A DNA stretch of 64,000 bases, taken from the NCBI RefSeq assembly GCF_964340395.1, contig NC_135560.1:24221175-24285174 (forward strand). Reading direction: 5' to 3'. The number at the start of each line of letters is the position of its first letter. Position 1 is the first letter of the stretch. This document shows, one piece after another, positions 12,106 through 29,329 of the stretch. The notes beneath the pieces were generated by a model. The model saw only the letters and a program-made list of their open reading frames with translations, was not told where the DNA came from and searched no databases. The position numbers and the translations under genes were made by a program. This DNA is from Glandiceps talaboti (Eukaryota > Hemichordata > Enteropneusta > Spengelidae).

Positions 12106-14487
12106 TACATACATACATACATACATACATACATACGTACGTACGTACGTACGTACGTACGTACGTACATACATACATACATACATACATACATACATAC
12201 ATACATACATACATACATACATACATACATACATACATACATACCAATACACATACACACACACAATGTACATGTAATGATGTACACACAACATGTACAC
12301 ATACAATATTGTTAAATATACAATGACAAAATAAATAATATTATAAATTCATTTTTAATAACAACTGCAAAACTGCTTTTTGTTTTCACTAAACTGTTTT
12401 TACACTTCATCATCCAATATTTACTTTGAGTATATCAAATATGGTATAGTGCCTCATATCAACGAAATTGACATCACCACTGTAAGCCAAGATCACATGC
12501 ACACAATTTTGGTCTACTCAGAGATGAACTTTACACTTTCAAACGCATACAAACACTACATTTAGCTGACAGCAATGATGGCAGATTTTCATTACCAAAT
12601 ATATAGAATAGAATAGAATCTTTATTGCAACAGTTACGAAAACTACATTTCTTCATTGGATTTTCTGCAATAAGTGTTCGGTGCTCAAACAAACTAGTAA
12701 ATATATCAACTAGTGTAATATAAGGCATGGTTAACTGACTGTTGTCTCAATGTAACATTGCCGCTCATTGATTAATTAAATGAAAACTTTCTATAACTGC
12801 TTTCTAACTGATTTGATTACTATCACAAACTTTATGTACATTTTCTGTTTACAAGCACTTTTGTTGACGATACTGATCTGGTGTTAAAATCAGTGTCAGC
12901 TAAAAGTAGGTCATTATCACACAGCCAACTCATCCCAAGTCAACTCTAACCAATAATGATATACTAATTGTAAACATGTACCAGCTCCTTCTACTAACAC
13001 TGACAGAATCCCAAATTGTCTTCTGGACATACTCGATAGCATAAAACTATTGTCTATGCCTCTCAAAAGTAAACCTCTTAGATGGATCAACCATTTTCTC
13101 ATCACCATAATAAAACTGAATGCTTTAATCTCTGTTGTGAAGTCATCTTATAGAATAGCCATCTATTCACACATAACACAATGAGACTGGTGGAAATCAA
13201 TTCATAAGCTAATACAATTCCATCTTCTTACAAAGGAACTTGTCTGTACCTCACCTGATCAAAAACTGTCCACTAACAGTGAATTAATTTTCTTATTTGC
13301 ACCATAGACCCTACACCTATAGGGTCTATGTTTGCACATAAAATAAATGTAGCTGTTCTCACTACAATGAATAAGACTAGTCTATCCATAGACCCTACAA
13401 GAGTTTATGGTCTATCTACTAGATACATGCAGATAGACTTACACATTTTGGGTTGTCAATTTTCAAAAATCTCATTTCAAGAAAGTACAAAAAATATCAA
13501 ATTTGCTCTACATAAACATCTACACTGGATACTTTTAAACTCTTGATATTAAGTGTATCATAATAGATTTTTCGTCCTCCTTAGTAAGATTGAATATTCT
13601 TTTTCATCCAGCAGTGTGAGCCTATTATATATTCACTAAACATTGTACAAATCATGCATATGAAAGTTTAGTTGCTTCCTTGTCTGTGGTTTGATTTCAG
13701 TTTCACTCAATGAGTCAATGGTTTTCACTCAAATGGCGTACACATTTAGATTCTTTGTTTGTAATAATTATCTTTTTCATTATTCCAACAAATGGACATT
13801 TTTTTATTGTCACCTTAGCACTCTAGCAGTCGCATTAGCATCTCAAGTATACAACACTCAATGAAGTGACATGTTCCAAATATTAGGACTGACACAATCT
13901 AAAGGGGGTCACTGTACTAAAGTTTGTGTAATTGACAGCAGGAATGATGGTGTCCAAACACCGCAGCACTCACGAGATGCATGGGGATGTACATTAGCAT
14001 GATGAGTATACTAACAAGGGTAAGGTGGTATATGCAGCGTGATAGGAATGCATCTAACGCAAGGCGAACCACGTACAATGGCATAGGTCAAACAGGGTGT
14101 TGCTGTTGTTGGGCCATTGAATCAACCAAAAGGTAAACTTACGGCACTCGCAGTAGTAATGGGTGTTGCGCGACTACCACCCCGATGACCACTCGACACA
14201 CCAACATACGATTGGAATGAACTGCCTGGATCGTGAATGTACTCAATACTTTTAGGCGCCTATAAGGGGAATAATACAATTATCAAAATACCACACACAC
14301 AAAAGTTAATAAACTTGAAAGACTTCCGACCCGACGTGATTTTGGTCTCAGCAAGGTCGTATAATGTAACTGCAGATGGGAGAAAACATGCGAAAACATT
14401 TACGAAATGGTTTTCTTCCATACTTACGTCGCTTTTAAGGTCAACGTATGACTTGAAGGTTGACTGTTTTGTCGCTTTTGATGTCAT
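184..14487 (-). CDS. MTMR10: Myotubularin-related protein, MTMR10/11/12 type (5' part; continues past the window's left edge)
   Basis: Nine coding exons, 5' to 3': 14487-14428, 14259-14143, 9474-9417, 8457-8318, 5425-5350, 2693-2554, 1917-1670, 773-686, 272-184; phases agree at every junction and give about 338 residues. Recognised from the PH-GRAM part (GEIVIAKAHNVLKY near residue 79, CTNFKISF near 108, HCKDFRVYTFSF) and the start of the phosphatase-like domain (LPEYFVVPSCLTDNEI, then WSWSHSNGASLYRM, matching WCWSHSNGSALVRM of MTMR10). The N-terminus MTSKATKQSTFKSYVDL resembles the PTFRSYL start of MTMR10. This subgroup is known as catalytically dead myotubularins that act as partners of active PI3P/PI(3,5)P2 phosphatases; the active-site loop lies outside the window, so inactivity is not seen here. 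The last exon ends AG|GCAAGT, a GC donor. An acceptor-like CTTTGTAG (minus strand) sits at bases 1-8, so the next exon probably starts just outside. MTMR12 or MTMR11 is possible; the subgroup is secure. Confidence 0.88.
4163..4282. repeat. Dispersed element fragment adjoining the 59-bp array
   Basis: Shares a core of about 60 bp (AGGTGTGAA...GTTGTC.GACA...GCTAT...CCAGAACAAAAGA) with 7820-7880. A related tRNA-like end, TTGGATTGAAACCCTGG, appears at 10530-10550. Looks like a tRNA-derived SINE family; the family name is unknown. Confidence 0.5.
4283..5339. repeat. 59-bp minisatellite, about 18 copies
   Basis: Lies in the myotubularin gene intron after the exon at 5350-5425 and stops about 10 bp from that exon's donor. 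The first seven units are almost identical; later ones vary (ACAGATAAG/ACTGATAAG, GAACCC/GAAGCC). Each unit contains GGGATTGAACCC, the minus-strand look of a tRNA T-arm/B-box (GGTTCAATCC). The array sits at the end of a dispersed element (about 4163-4282), so it may have grown from a SINE end. Confidence 0.9.
5470..6378. repeat. 57-bp minisatellite, about 16 copies
   Basis: Unit begins GTCAGGCTTTCCTACACAAT and contains ACATACCAGGTAATTGTCAG. Very homogeneous, with a few two-state sites (TAGACA/TACACA, CTGCAG/CTGAAG). It starts about 45 bp upstream (acceptor side) of the myotubularin exon at 5350-5425, so this exon is sandwiched between two unrelated arrays. Confidence 0.92.
7790..7905. repeat. 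Second copy of the dispersed element seen at 4163-4282
   Basis: Aligns with the 4163 copy over GGTGTGAAGAAC.GTTGTC and the following GGTCCAGAACAAAAGACTA. Lies in the same large intron region of the myotubularin gene. Confidence 0.5.
8590..8998. repeat. 33-bp minisatellite, about 12 copies
   Basis: Unit GACATAAGGGGCCAGGCCTT plus GGAAAATATGGGT. As 33 is a multiple of three, it keeps several frames open on both strands; these are not genes. Lies about 130 bp on the acceptor side of the myotubularin exon 8318-8457 and runs into a dispersed repeat that continues to about 9270. Confidence 0.9.
9030..9270. repeat. Dispersed repeat, copy 1 (other copy at 42950-43185)
   Basis: Shares GAATGAAGACAAATA, TATAAT..AATT..ACCT, AAATC.GGAAAA, GACCAGGGTATAAA-type blocks and CATGGTATA in the same order with 42950-43185 in a PIK3C3 intron. 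Family unknown, probably a non-autonomous element. Confidence 0.6.
12058..12270. repeat. Compound microsatellite (AC)n (CATA)n (CGTA)n (CATA)n
   Basis: In the 4.7-kb intron of the myotubularin gene. A block of CGTA units at about 12136-12168 is flanked on both sides by CATA units. CGTA is self-complementary as GTAC/CGTACG and can fold on itself. All long frames here are repeat artefacts. Confidence 0.95.
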
Positions 14488-14724
14488 CGTGATAAAAGAA
14501 GACTACACAACTGAGCTGCAACAAAAACTTCGTTGATAGCGATGAATGTCCGTTTACATACTGGTAGCCATATTGGACAAACCTGACGTCACAAACGGTC
14601 AAAGGTGAATAGGTGGAGCTTCCCAGCTATAAGCGCCAGACTTCCTGATTAGTTCTACGTATACTTCTATCGACAGTATCGTAATAATTCACCAGGAAAC
14701 TGTGGCGAAGATTTGTGTCCGAAT
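14488..14724. promoter_or_regulatory. Divergent promoter between the myotubularin gene and the FAD oxidoreductase gene
   Basis: Only 237 bp separate the two start codons, which face away from each other, so both 5' UTRs and core promoters must lie here. The sequence shows a complete palindromic CRE, TGACGTCA, at 14584-14591 and a YY1-like GCCATATTG at 14567-14575. No clear TATA box was seen. Shared use by both genes is inferred from spacing. Confidence 0.6.
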
Positions 14725-19734
<5,010 letters not shown>

Positions 19735-20187
19735 ATCATAATCAATGAATGGTCTGTGTATTCTTCCAATGTACTTGGGTTTTTTTTGTCAACCATAGAT
19801 TTACTGTAAATTTAACCAAACGAAATGCATTAGCCTTGCCAAACTTGCATAAACCAGAACTTTTAAAAATTTGTATAGATTTATTTTTAAGGAAATGGAC
19901 AAATGAAGACCTGAGCTTTTACAAATTTCTCAATATTTTAAGTGGACATACAGTTAATATCCAAACTTTAACAAATTTTATCAACTTTAATGTATTTTAA
20001 GAATGCAAACTTCAATGGATATAACAAATTTAATATTTGTATTCATTTTCACAAATCTTGCATTCAGCTGATCCACTCAATGACTACTACACAATGCATA
20101 TCAATACTGTACTATTCCTCCAGTACTTAGTTTCAGAGAAACTTTCACATATCTTTCAATGATTTGTTATACAAGAATACACTGTGC

Positions 20188-20193
20188 AATAAA
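20188..20193 (+). terminator. Poly(A) signal AATAAA, FAD oxidoreductase gene
   Basis: This is the first AATAAA seen after the stop codon at 19734, implying a 3' UTR of about 470 bases. A minus-strand AATAAA at 20208-20213 lies 14 bases further on and could serve the converging NAA35 gene. Confidence 0.5.
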
Positions 20194-20207
20194 GTTTTAG
20201 ATAACTT

Positions 20208-20213
20208 TTTATT
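20208..20213 (-). terminator. Minus-strand AATAAA, candidate poly(A) signal of NAA35
   Basis: TTTATT on the plus strand. It is the first canonical signal seen on the NAA35 side after its stop at 21356, which would give a 3' UTR of about 1.15 kb; variant signals closer to the gene were not excluded. Confidence 0.35.
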
Positions 20214-20379
20214 CATGTTCCATGTATTAGAAATGTCAGCATGTTTTTAAATGTTGTTTCTACTTCTCATCATTTGTGATGGTAGTCAGTGTTCAAAACT
20301 TTAAACACAAACACTTTCACATTTATGGCTATACTATAATAACTGTGTTGAAAGTACAAGTACTCAAGGTTCATGCATC

Positions 20380-20600
20380 AGTCCTGATTCCCAGCTGTTT
20401 ACATACAGCCATCAAGCCAATGTACACTGTACTTAGTCCTGATTCCCAGCTGTTTACATACAGACATCAAGCCAATGTACACTGTACTTAGTCCTGATTC
20501 CCAGCTGTTTACATACAGACATCAAGCCAATGTACACTGTACTCAGTCCTGATTCCCAGCTGTTTACATACAGACATCAAGCCAATGTACACTGTCACAC
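20380..20600. repeat. 55-bp tandem repeat, four copies
   Basis: Units start GTCCTGATTCCCAGCTGTTT at about 20380, 20436, 20491 and 20546; nearly identical. Lies in the convergent 3' region. Confidence 0.9.
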
Positions 20601-21355
20601 TGTACCATCACTGATATGTACAACAATTCACCTATACTAATTAGGTGGACTGAACTGTTTCCCATAAAGATCTAGTGTCTCCGTCATGGGGGAAAATCAA
20701 AGAAAAGTGGTGAAAAAGTTACAGCTACAAAAGATCCTATACATCTAGTACATCATGGCTTCTAAAGCCTTACACGGTGACACAGGAGCCTGGTATACCT
20801 GTCAATATGGGGATAAAAACTACTTGAATGTATTAATTGAAAGTGCATGTGACATCAATTACATAGATTTTACTTTCCTCAATGGAAATACAGACCCACA
20901 CCTAAGGGAATGACAGTCATTTTAAATATATGACATTTAATGTGTTACTGTGTAGGATATGAACAATAGCGATAGGTTCTATACAAATGTAACCATATTC
21001 TTTAAAAAAAAGCATGCTATTAAGTATGATACATAATTTATATAAAAGAAATCCAGACACTTGTGTTCCTAACTTAAAATAGTTGATGACAGTAGAAATA
21101 CTTAAGTTACATTATATACTTCTAGAGGATTTTTGGAGACAACATCATCACAGTGCACTACTGGACTTGGCAATCTTTGGAGACATCATCATCATCATCA
21201 TCATCACATAATGCACTGCTGAACTTTGCAATCTCCCATATAACTTTTGTACATGGTGTATTGGCATAATGTTCTATGGGACTTGGCAGTTTCCATAACA
21301 TTACTATAAAATCATCACATCTGTAGAGTTGTACTGATACAATGTACTTCATATC

Positions 21356-24300
21356 TCAGTTTATTTTGATGATAGGAAATGTCCTGTGAGTTGTGAAATC
21401 AAAGCTAGCAGGCTGTGTAGAATCTTTCTTGTGTCCACCAACAATCAACTTCATCACCACAAAGTTGGTTTTTGCTACCTTGATGAGGGTCAGTATCTGA
21501 AATGAGAATTTGAAATACCATAATAAATATCACCTTTCTGGAGAAATATTTTGGATCAAGTGGAAGGCTTTGTATAAATTATCAAAATACATGTGATCAA
21601 TGACTGATGGACGCTAGGGAGACCAACAATTCTGATGGATGCTAGGGAGACCAACAATTCTGATGGATGCTAGGGAGACCAACAATTCTGATGGATGCTA
21701 GGGAGACCAACAATTCTGATGGATGCTAAGGAGACCAACAATTCTGATGGATGCTAGGGAGACCAACAACTCTGATGGATGCTAGGGAGACCAACAATTC
21801 TGATGGATGCTAGGGAGACCAACAATTCTGATGGATGCTAGGGAGACCAACAATTCTGATGGATGCTAGGGAGACCAACAATTCTCAGTACCTGCAGTAG
21901 AATTTTACCACCAGGGCATGTCATATTAAAAAACAACAAATTACTCAATTTGTCAACACAATTTTTTTTGCTCCACATGTCACACGTGCATGCATAAGTA
22001 CATGGGCATAGATTAAAATAAGTCAGCATTCTTGTTCTATTTTGAACCTCTAGCATGAGGTAAAATGCTATTACAGGTACTGAGAATAAGTCAACCTTCT
22101 TGTTCTATTTTGATGCTAGCATGAAGTAGACTACGAGTACTATTACAATTACTGAGAGTTATGAAAACCGAACCATAAAGTGAAATTTATCTGAGAAACT
22201 TCCGTATCCCTGTTTGTAACTGGTTTTGCTTGTCCATGGTCTGATGTTGGCAGTAATAATATGCACCAGATTGAACCTCACATACATAGAATAAAGTACT
22301 AAACAGACAAGGAACTTGACTGTCAACTCACTCTAAGCATTCAAATTTACAGTTATTCTGCATTTTATGACATTTGAACAGAAAATGAAAGGTTTTTAAT
22401 TTTTTGAGACCATGACATTGTTTCTATATCTCATCACCTTTACTGCAATGTAAGAACTTCAAACCTATGTTTACAGACCACACCAGTCACACATTTATTT
22501 CCTATCACCTCATTCTTTCACAAGAATTCACTACCATCACAGCTGTAGTACACTTCTCCACATTCCCACATTTTTTCACGAGAAAAGTACACTCTGTTTG
22601 ATGAATTTGAATTTATCTACCTACCTCTTCACCTGGGTTCACTATAGTTTCAAATATGTTCTTGGCTTGCTGGAAATATTTACATGAAGACATGTAGAAG
22701 TCTATTGCTGTTAATGGAGGGTTGTATTTACTGAGGTTTGTCATTTCTTGAAATTGTTGATACTGTACTGGTGGTGGAGTGAGTACATTACCAAAGGGAG
22801 CAAAGCGGTGTTCATAACGCACTTGTTCATTATCAAAGTCTTGGTTAGGTCTCTTCAATTTATTATCCAGTGACAGTCCAACCATTGCCTAATAAAACAG
22901 GAAATGTAAAGACTAGAGTTAGATAGTCAACTGTAGAAATGGATGACACTTTCCGGTAGAGCTGCCAACTTAAAAGTGGAATGTGGATTTTCAGCTACAT
23001 TCTCAAGCTGGCTACTGTCCGGAGACTAGCAGAAAGAATACTAGTAGTTACAAAAAGGGCTGATGCCACAGGCAACAACCATGTCTGCTGTGAGGAGTCA
23101 GAAAGGCAGAATGACATAGATGAAACAAGAATACAGGTAGGATTTCCTGTAAAAACAAAAATGACACGGTGGTAAGAAATGTAAACCCATATATTAGTTC
23201 TACGACTATTTAATCTTCAGATTATCTCATCTTTGTGAAAATCCATGGGAAATTCCAACATTGCAGTTAGCCAGTCTAAAACCCAAGAGAAAATAATATG
23301 GTATACTTTTTAGCACAGCTGAACACTACAGTAGTTCAGTAGGGCGTGTGTATGTATAGGCATAACAAAATGTGTGTATGTACGGTTGTGTGGGTTTGAA
23401 CAACTTAAATTCAAAAACCGCTTGACTGATTGCCATGATATTTGGTAGAGATATTACTTTGGGTGCCTAGATGAAAAATGTACAAATGAGTGATTCGATC
23501 AGGGGTTTTCAAGTAACGTCCAAAAGAGTGATTTTCCTATGAAAATAGTCGGTCCTTTACAGTGGAAGTCTATGAAGTATGGTTATATAATGTTACATAA
23601 CACTTGGCCAAAGTCTGTGAAATGTTAAATTATCTTGTAGGGGTCTTCTTATCTTTGAAGTGTTTTTCTCTCACTTCATGTGTGTGCCAAACATTGGATT
23701 TTAGTTGTGTACATTGCCATTTGCAGTACCGTAATTTAATAGATTGCATGTTATATCATAGATTGTCTATGGTTATATCAATGACCATAAGCTTTTAGCA
23801 AAACAGTTAACTCAGTAAACTAGAAGTAATTAGTAAAAACTTTCTACATAGAACTATGAAAAACAAGACAAGTTTTTGTGGAAGACACACTCCCAATGGG
23901 GTACTGTGACAGTGGTAGCAGTAACTATGTAACACTACATGTTCCAAAGTATCATCTCACCTTTTTACCAAGTTTAATAGCAATTGGCATAGTTATGTCT
24001 GAGGAAATGGCTGCAGAGAGATGGATCGATGTCTGCAATCTACTCCTATTCAAATCAGCTTAATGACTTGATTAAAGCTTTGGGTGGACAACACATTAAT
24101 GTCTTTACAGCATTCCAACTCACCTTGTAAAACCCATTACATAAATTCTGTAGTGCTTGCGCTATGGTGATATCTCTTTCATGAGGCCTAGATTTCTTTT
24201 TTTTACTCTTTTTCTTACTACTCCTGCCCTTCTGTTGTTGTTCTGCTATGCTTTCTTGTTCAAGGAGAAAACTTTCAGCTCTTGTCAGAGTTGATATGAG

Positions 24301-27300
24301 CCAACCATACAAAAATTCACACAAATACCTATAAAAATAGCAAAAAACTGACTAATTGTGAATGATAACAATGCATAACACAATGAATGGATCATCTGTG
24401 AAATATTTCATAAATATAAATGCATACATACTAATAAATTGCACAAAATGAAAAGTTTTCATTGTGAAACCAGACAATGTCTCTGTGCAACTAGTTAGTG
24501 AACAAGGATCCTGTACACATCTATGTACCAATGCTATATCCTAGACAGATACCATTTATCCAATCTAATTTGAAATCTAAAATGCTTGTTTTCAAAGATT
24601 CTAGAAATACCTCATCTGTTTTTGACATTTGTGATAACATGTTTAAGATATACCTGTACTTATTACTGTTACTTACCAATATACATAGTGATATTCATGC
24701 GGTGCATATAATTCCAACTCAAAGCCAGATAGAGTATACTGTATCATAACACGCAGGGTATGGTAAAGTACAAAACTACCAAAACAAGCTAAGTGTTGTC
24801 TTCCTGGTTCTTGCTTTGCTAACATAGTATGTAGTGCTGCATCCACTTTATCTGCCTATACATAACAGAATATACATTATATAAGACAAGATGTAGATGA
24901 ATACAGACTCCTATCAACCACTAGCCTTCATCACAAAGCACTGACCACCATTGATAAACATGGTCTCTACTACTAGTTGCATCACTATTTAATTTCATGG
25001 AAGTACAAAGACATGGTTTACTGGAAAGCCATCGCTGGGCTGGTCTTGACATTGTGCTCATTGAAAAATGCATGTATATAACATAAAAAATAGCACGTTG
25101 CCCCTGCCAACCTATCAATGTGACCCTGTTTGAGTATGAATGTGGTGTATATGTGAAAATAACAGATGAGAGTATAATGAATATCATCAAGTCATCACCA
25201 CAAAAAGAGTCATAGTATTAGTAGGACATACAACTCAGTGCTCATGTACCTCATTGTATATCCTTTACCTAATCACATTTGGAGAGAGGAAGATCTTTGC
25301 ATTCTATCTCTACCTAAATAACTAACTGTTTTATAATTTTAGTCTGTGACACATGTTACTTACTTCATCTTGAAGGTTAGCTAAATCCTCCAGTATGTGT
25401 GCAAGTTTATCTCTCTGTCTAGCTCTGTTGTGACCATGTATTTGGTATAACAGACAGATTGGCTAGAACAAAAATGACAAATCAAAAATTAATGAAAATG
25501 TTGAAACATTAATGCAGAATTCCTCAGTACAACAAATGTTGAACATATTGTGAACAAAGATGTGCCACAGGCTAATTTCCGGATATACATCACTGAACCA
25601 CTTGGCATAGTTTAAAAATAACATGTATACATTTCTTGTATCATTCTTATGCTGTTCTACTGGAATGGTTTTGGCACTTTCAATATGGCTTCTTCATTTG
25701 ATCACATCTAAAACATTCAATGTGACAAAACACACGTAGAATCTTGTCTTTTATCTACGAAACACTGATGTGTACAAGTGACGTCTTTTCATTACCATCC
25801 ATCCATTACCATGACTCAGTACTAATAATGTATGTGAAAACATAACCCTATCCGTATCATATGACTCAGTACTAATAATGTCTGTGAAAACATAACCCTA
25901 CCCGTATCATATGACTCAGAAGGACATCAACGTAGTCTTTAGCCTGTGGATTATTCAACAATGATGACTTTGGAGCAAGAACTGGAGGACAGAGAAAATT
26001 CTTGATCCCATCTTTGATGAAGTCCTGCATCAGTTCCACACCAAAGATCTTTTTATTTTGTGGCCAGAAAATCATCTGTAGTAGAGTTCTTGATAACACA
26101 CATGGACTCTGTTTGCTAAATTCAATGAAAAAATCCTGCAAAATAAAAGTGAAATAATACAAGGGAGTTTATTTTAAATGTACAGATTATTGGTTATTGC
26201 AAGATATCTTAGTCTGGCTCTGAGAGTACATTTGTAAGTGTACATTAAATACAACTATTTCATACACAACCGATATTGTAGAAATGATTGAAAATGATAA
26301 AAAGTTCAAAATCTAGAATCATTCTTAATACCGACATTCTTAAGTGATTTGACTTGCACCGAGCCTGTTTCCGGTGCTGATGTGTTAAATATTCCAATAG
26401 CTCTCATCTCTCATTGACTAACTAACATCCAAAAGACACTTGTAGACTTACCAAAGTACTCTGAAATTGTTGGTACTCTATGACATCGCACACTTTATCA
26501 ATTCTTGATATTAATCCTGATAGATAACTCACTGCTTCTTCTTGGCTAACTATCTTACAATATCTGGGAAACGTTGGCGGTAAAAGTCTCTGGTTCACTA
26601 GTGGTTCAAATCCCATTAAAACTAAGTGAATGGGAACAAAACAAGAAATTATTTAGACAATTTTCATGAAAGAAATATAGATGAGATTTGATAAGAAGAA
26701 TAATAGGGTATTTGAACATGAAGGAATTAACCTATGAAAAAATGTTAGTAACAACGTATTAAAGCCATGCCTATGTAGTCTGGCTGACCAACTCAGTTTA
26801 TAATTAATAAGTTCCTTGCAACAAGACCTCAGATCTGTGCTTGGAAGAACGCTGACAAAAAAACTGAGGATGTCAGTACCAAGCCCTCAACAGAGACTTT
26901 GGCACAATGCAACCTAAGGTCAAAGTTAGCAGAATTGACTGATGGTCTAGAATAATAATAATAATAATGTTCGGTTTTTATATAGCGCTTTCCCACACCG
27001 TGCTCAAAGCGCTTTACAATTATTACCCCTGGCTCGGATCAGAACGGCACAACGGCCCTTTAGTCTTCCTCAACTCCCCGGGGAGCATACAATCCATTGC
27101 AGCCATTTAAGCGCATAGGATTAAAGCCTTCACATTGCAACCTACATCCTACCAGGTCCCCAATTATACAGCTGGGTTGACTGAAGCACAGTCGTAGTTC
27201 AAATCTTGCCCAAGGACTTTAGCCACTCAGAAACAAACAGCAGGCAGCGACAGGGCTCGAACCTGCAACCTGTAAATTCCAAGCCAGTCACGCTAACCAT

Positions 27301-29201
27301 TCACCCATCATGACTCCACAGTTTATAATTAATAAGTTAGAAGCTAGCTAGACTAGTTCTTTGTGACATCAATGACTCTTAAACATTATCTACTGGCATT
27401 TCCAAAAGTTAATGTTCTTTACCTCTATTCTTAGCATCACCAGTATCAACTACAGACTGTCTACCATAGTGTATAGTGTTCTTAATCATTCCAAGTAACT
27501 GCCCTGCTTGTTGAATATGTCTCTTTGCTTCTATCACACCTTGTTTAACCTGAAATACAAAACATACTATTCTAAGCCTGGAAATTCCTCCTACTACAAA
27601 TTTCTGTAAATTATTAATCTGTACAGCTGTGCCTGATTTCCAGAGACTATATGTTGTGCATAATAAAGTTTCAATGTGCAATAATAGACCCTTTCGTGTA
27701 GGTCTATGGTGCAATGCAGCATCAATATAGTTACAAAAGCTAATCCTGCATATAATCAATATTTGCCTTCCAGTGAAATATGTAAGCAAAAATTAGCATG
27801 TAACCAAAATTGTCATGTTTACAAAATCATTACAATGAAAACTTTCTTCCTGTTAGAGAAGAAAATGTGAATAAAAATTGTTATACAACATGGTTTGACA
27901 CAAGAAATTTTGGAGACTACAATCCATCACCTAAACAATAGAATATCTTTCATATGCAGGAAATTCAGTTGCACTAGTTTTGCTATATTTTGGCTAAAAT
28001 GAAATCTAAATGGCAAACAAGACTGAAGTAATAGCTACTAGCTTGATGAAAGAGTACTAAAGTCTTACCTCTTTCCTGTTTAAGGCCATTATGGCAGCAT
28101 AAAACATACGACAGAATTTGATCCTTGACTGTACAGCTATGTACTGTTGATGCTACAGGTGGAAAAGTAGATGAAATTTAAATACTCAACTCTAAATAAC
28201 ACTGTGTTATATTAATACTCTGATAGTAGAAATATAATAGAAAACTCTCTTTCATACTACTTAGCCCTCTTCAGGTCAAGTCCATGTAAAAGACAGTGGC
28301 CATGGCAGGATCAGTTATCATGATAAAAATGTATGGTTTAGAAAAATAATTACGTCATTAAGACTCTGGGTGGTCAATCTAAATGGATTATTACAGTACC
28401 AACATATGTGACAAGACTTTCTATCACTTTGAATATCGGCAGATAACACAATATCCCTATCTTGATGAATGCAATCAGACAACACAAAGAAATCACACTA
28501 CCTCAACTTCAGTAGCAGCATCTCTTTCTTCCCCTTTCCTAATTCTAGTGCTCTGAAAAACAAATGGGTACAATACAATTACGTAACATTGGTTTGACAA
28601 GAGGAGACTATTATCAAAGTTGTGATGAAGGGTTACAAGGATACTTGTCTGGAAAGTCTTAATACAATAAGAAATAGATTGTGTACAACACTATGTTAAT
28701 GTTATTTCACAAGAGGAGATTCACTCACCTTGATTCTCTTTGAATATTCCTCTTCTACTTCTTTCAACATACCACCAACTCTCAAATCACTCACATTTGT
28801 GGCAAGTTTGAAACCGTATGTCATTGGTTGGAAATCCTCCTATCAACACATAATAACAATAATCACCACCTGTACAGTTTTCACAAGTATTTGATCTTTA
28901 AAATCACAATTTCTGATGTTTGATGTTCAAGCATTTGTACGTTTACAAGAACCAACAAACTGAAATGGTGATAATTACTTAGATGCCATTTTTTTTACCA
29001 TGTGCATCATGGTAATCATGTATACAAGTCTTGATGGTCTAATTTAGAAGACACTTTTTTCAACATAGAAATTATACAAAGATTCTATTGAAATATTTCA
29101 GGCTCTTCAAACTTTAAAACTGCAGACACCAAAATGTAACTCTGACAGTTTCAATATGAAAGATATTTGAAAAATTCATATCTAGAAATAGAGAATAACC
29201 A

Positions 29202-29288
<87 letters not shown>

Positions 29289-29297
29289 GTACACACT

Positions 29298-29329
<32 letters not shown>

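Larger units (their letters stand above)
19735..21355. other. Convergent intergenic region / 3' UTRs between the FAD gene and NAA35
   Basis: No coding sequence recognised. It holds the two opposed poly(A) signals near 20200, a four-copy 55-bp tandem repeat at 20380-20600 and a short CAT repeat near 21185-21208. The rest is unremarkable AT-rich DNA. Confidence 0.6.

Noticed and set aside
12018-12326. Five overlapping frames of Thr-His-Tyr-Val repeats
   Set aside because: Microsatellite translation.
23340-23700. Possible gene from open frames near 23604
   Set aside because: Looks like a dispersed repeat (AAAACCGCTTGACTGATTGC type) inside a NAA35 intron; no splice sites or similarity.
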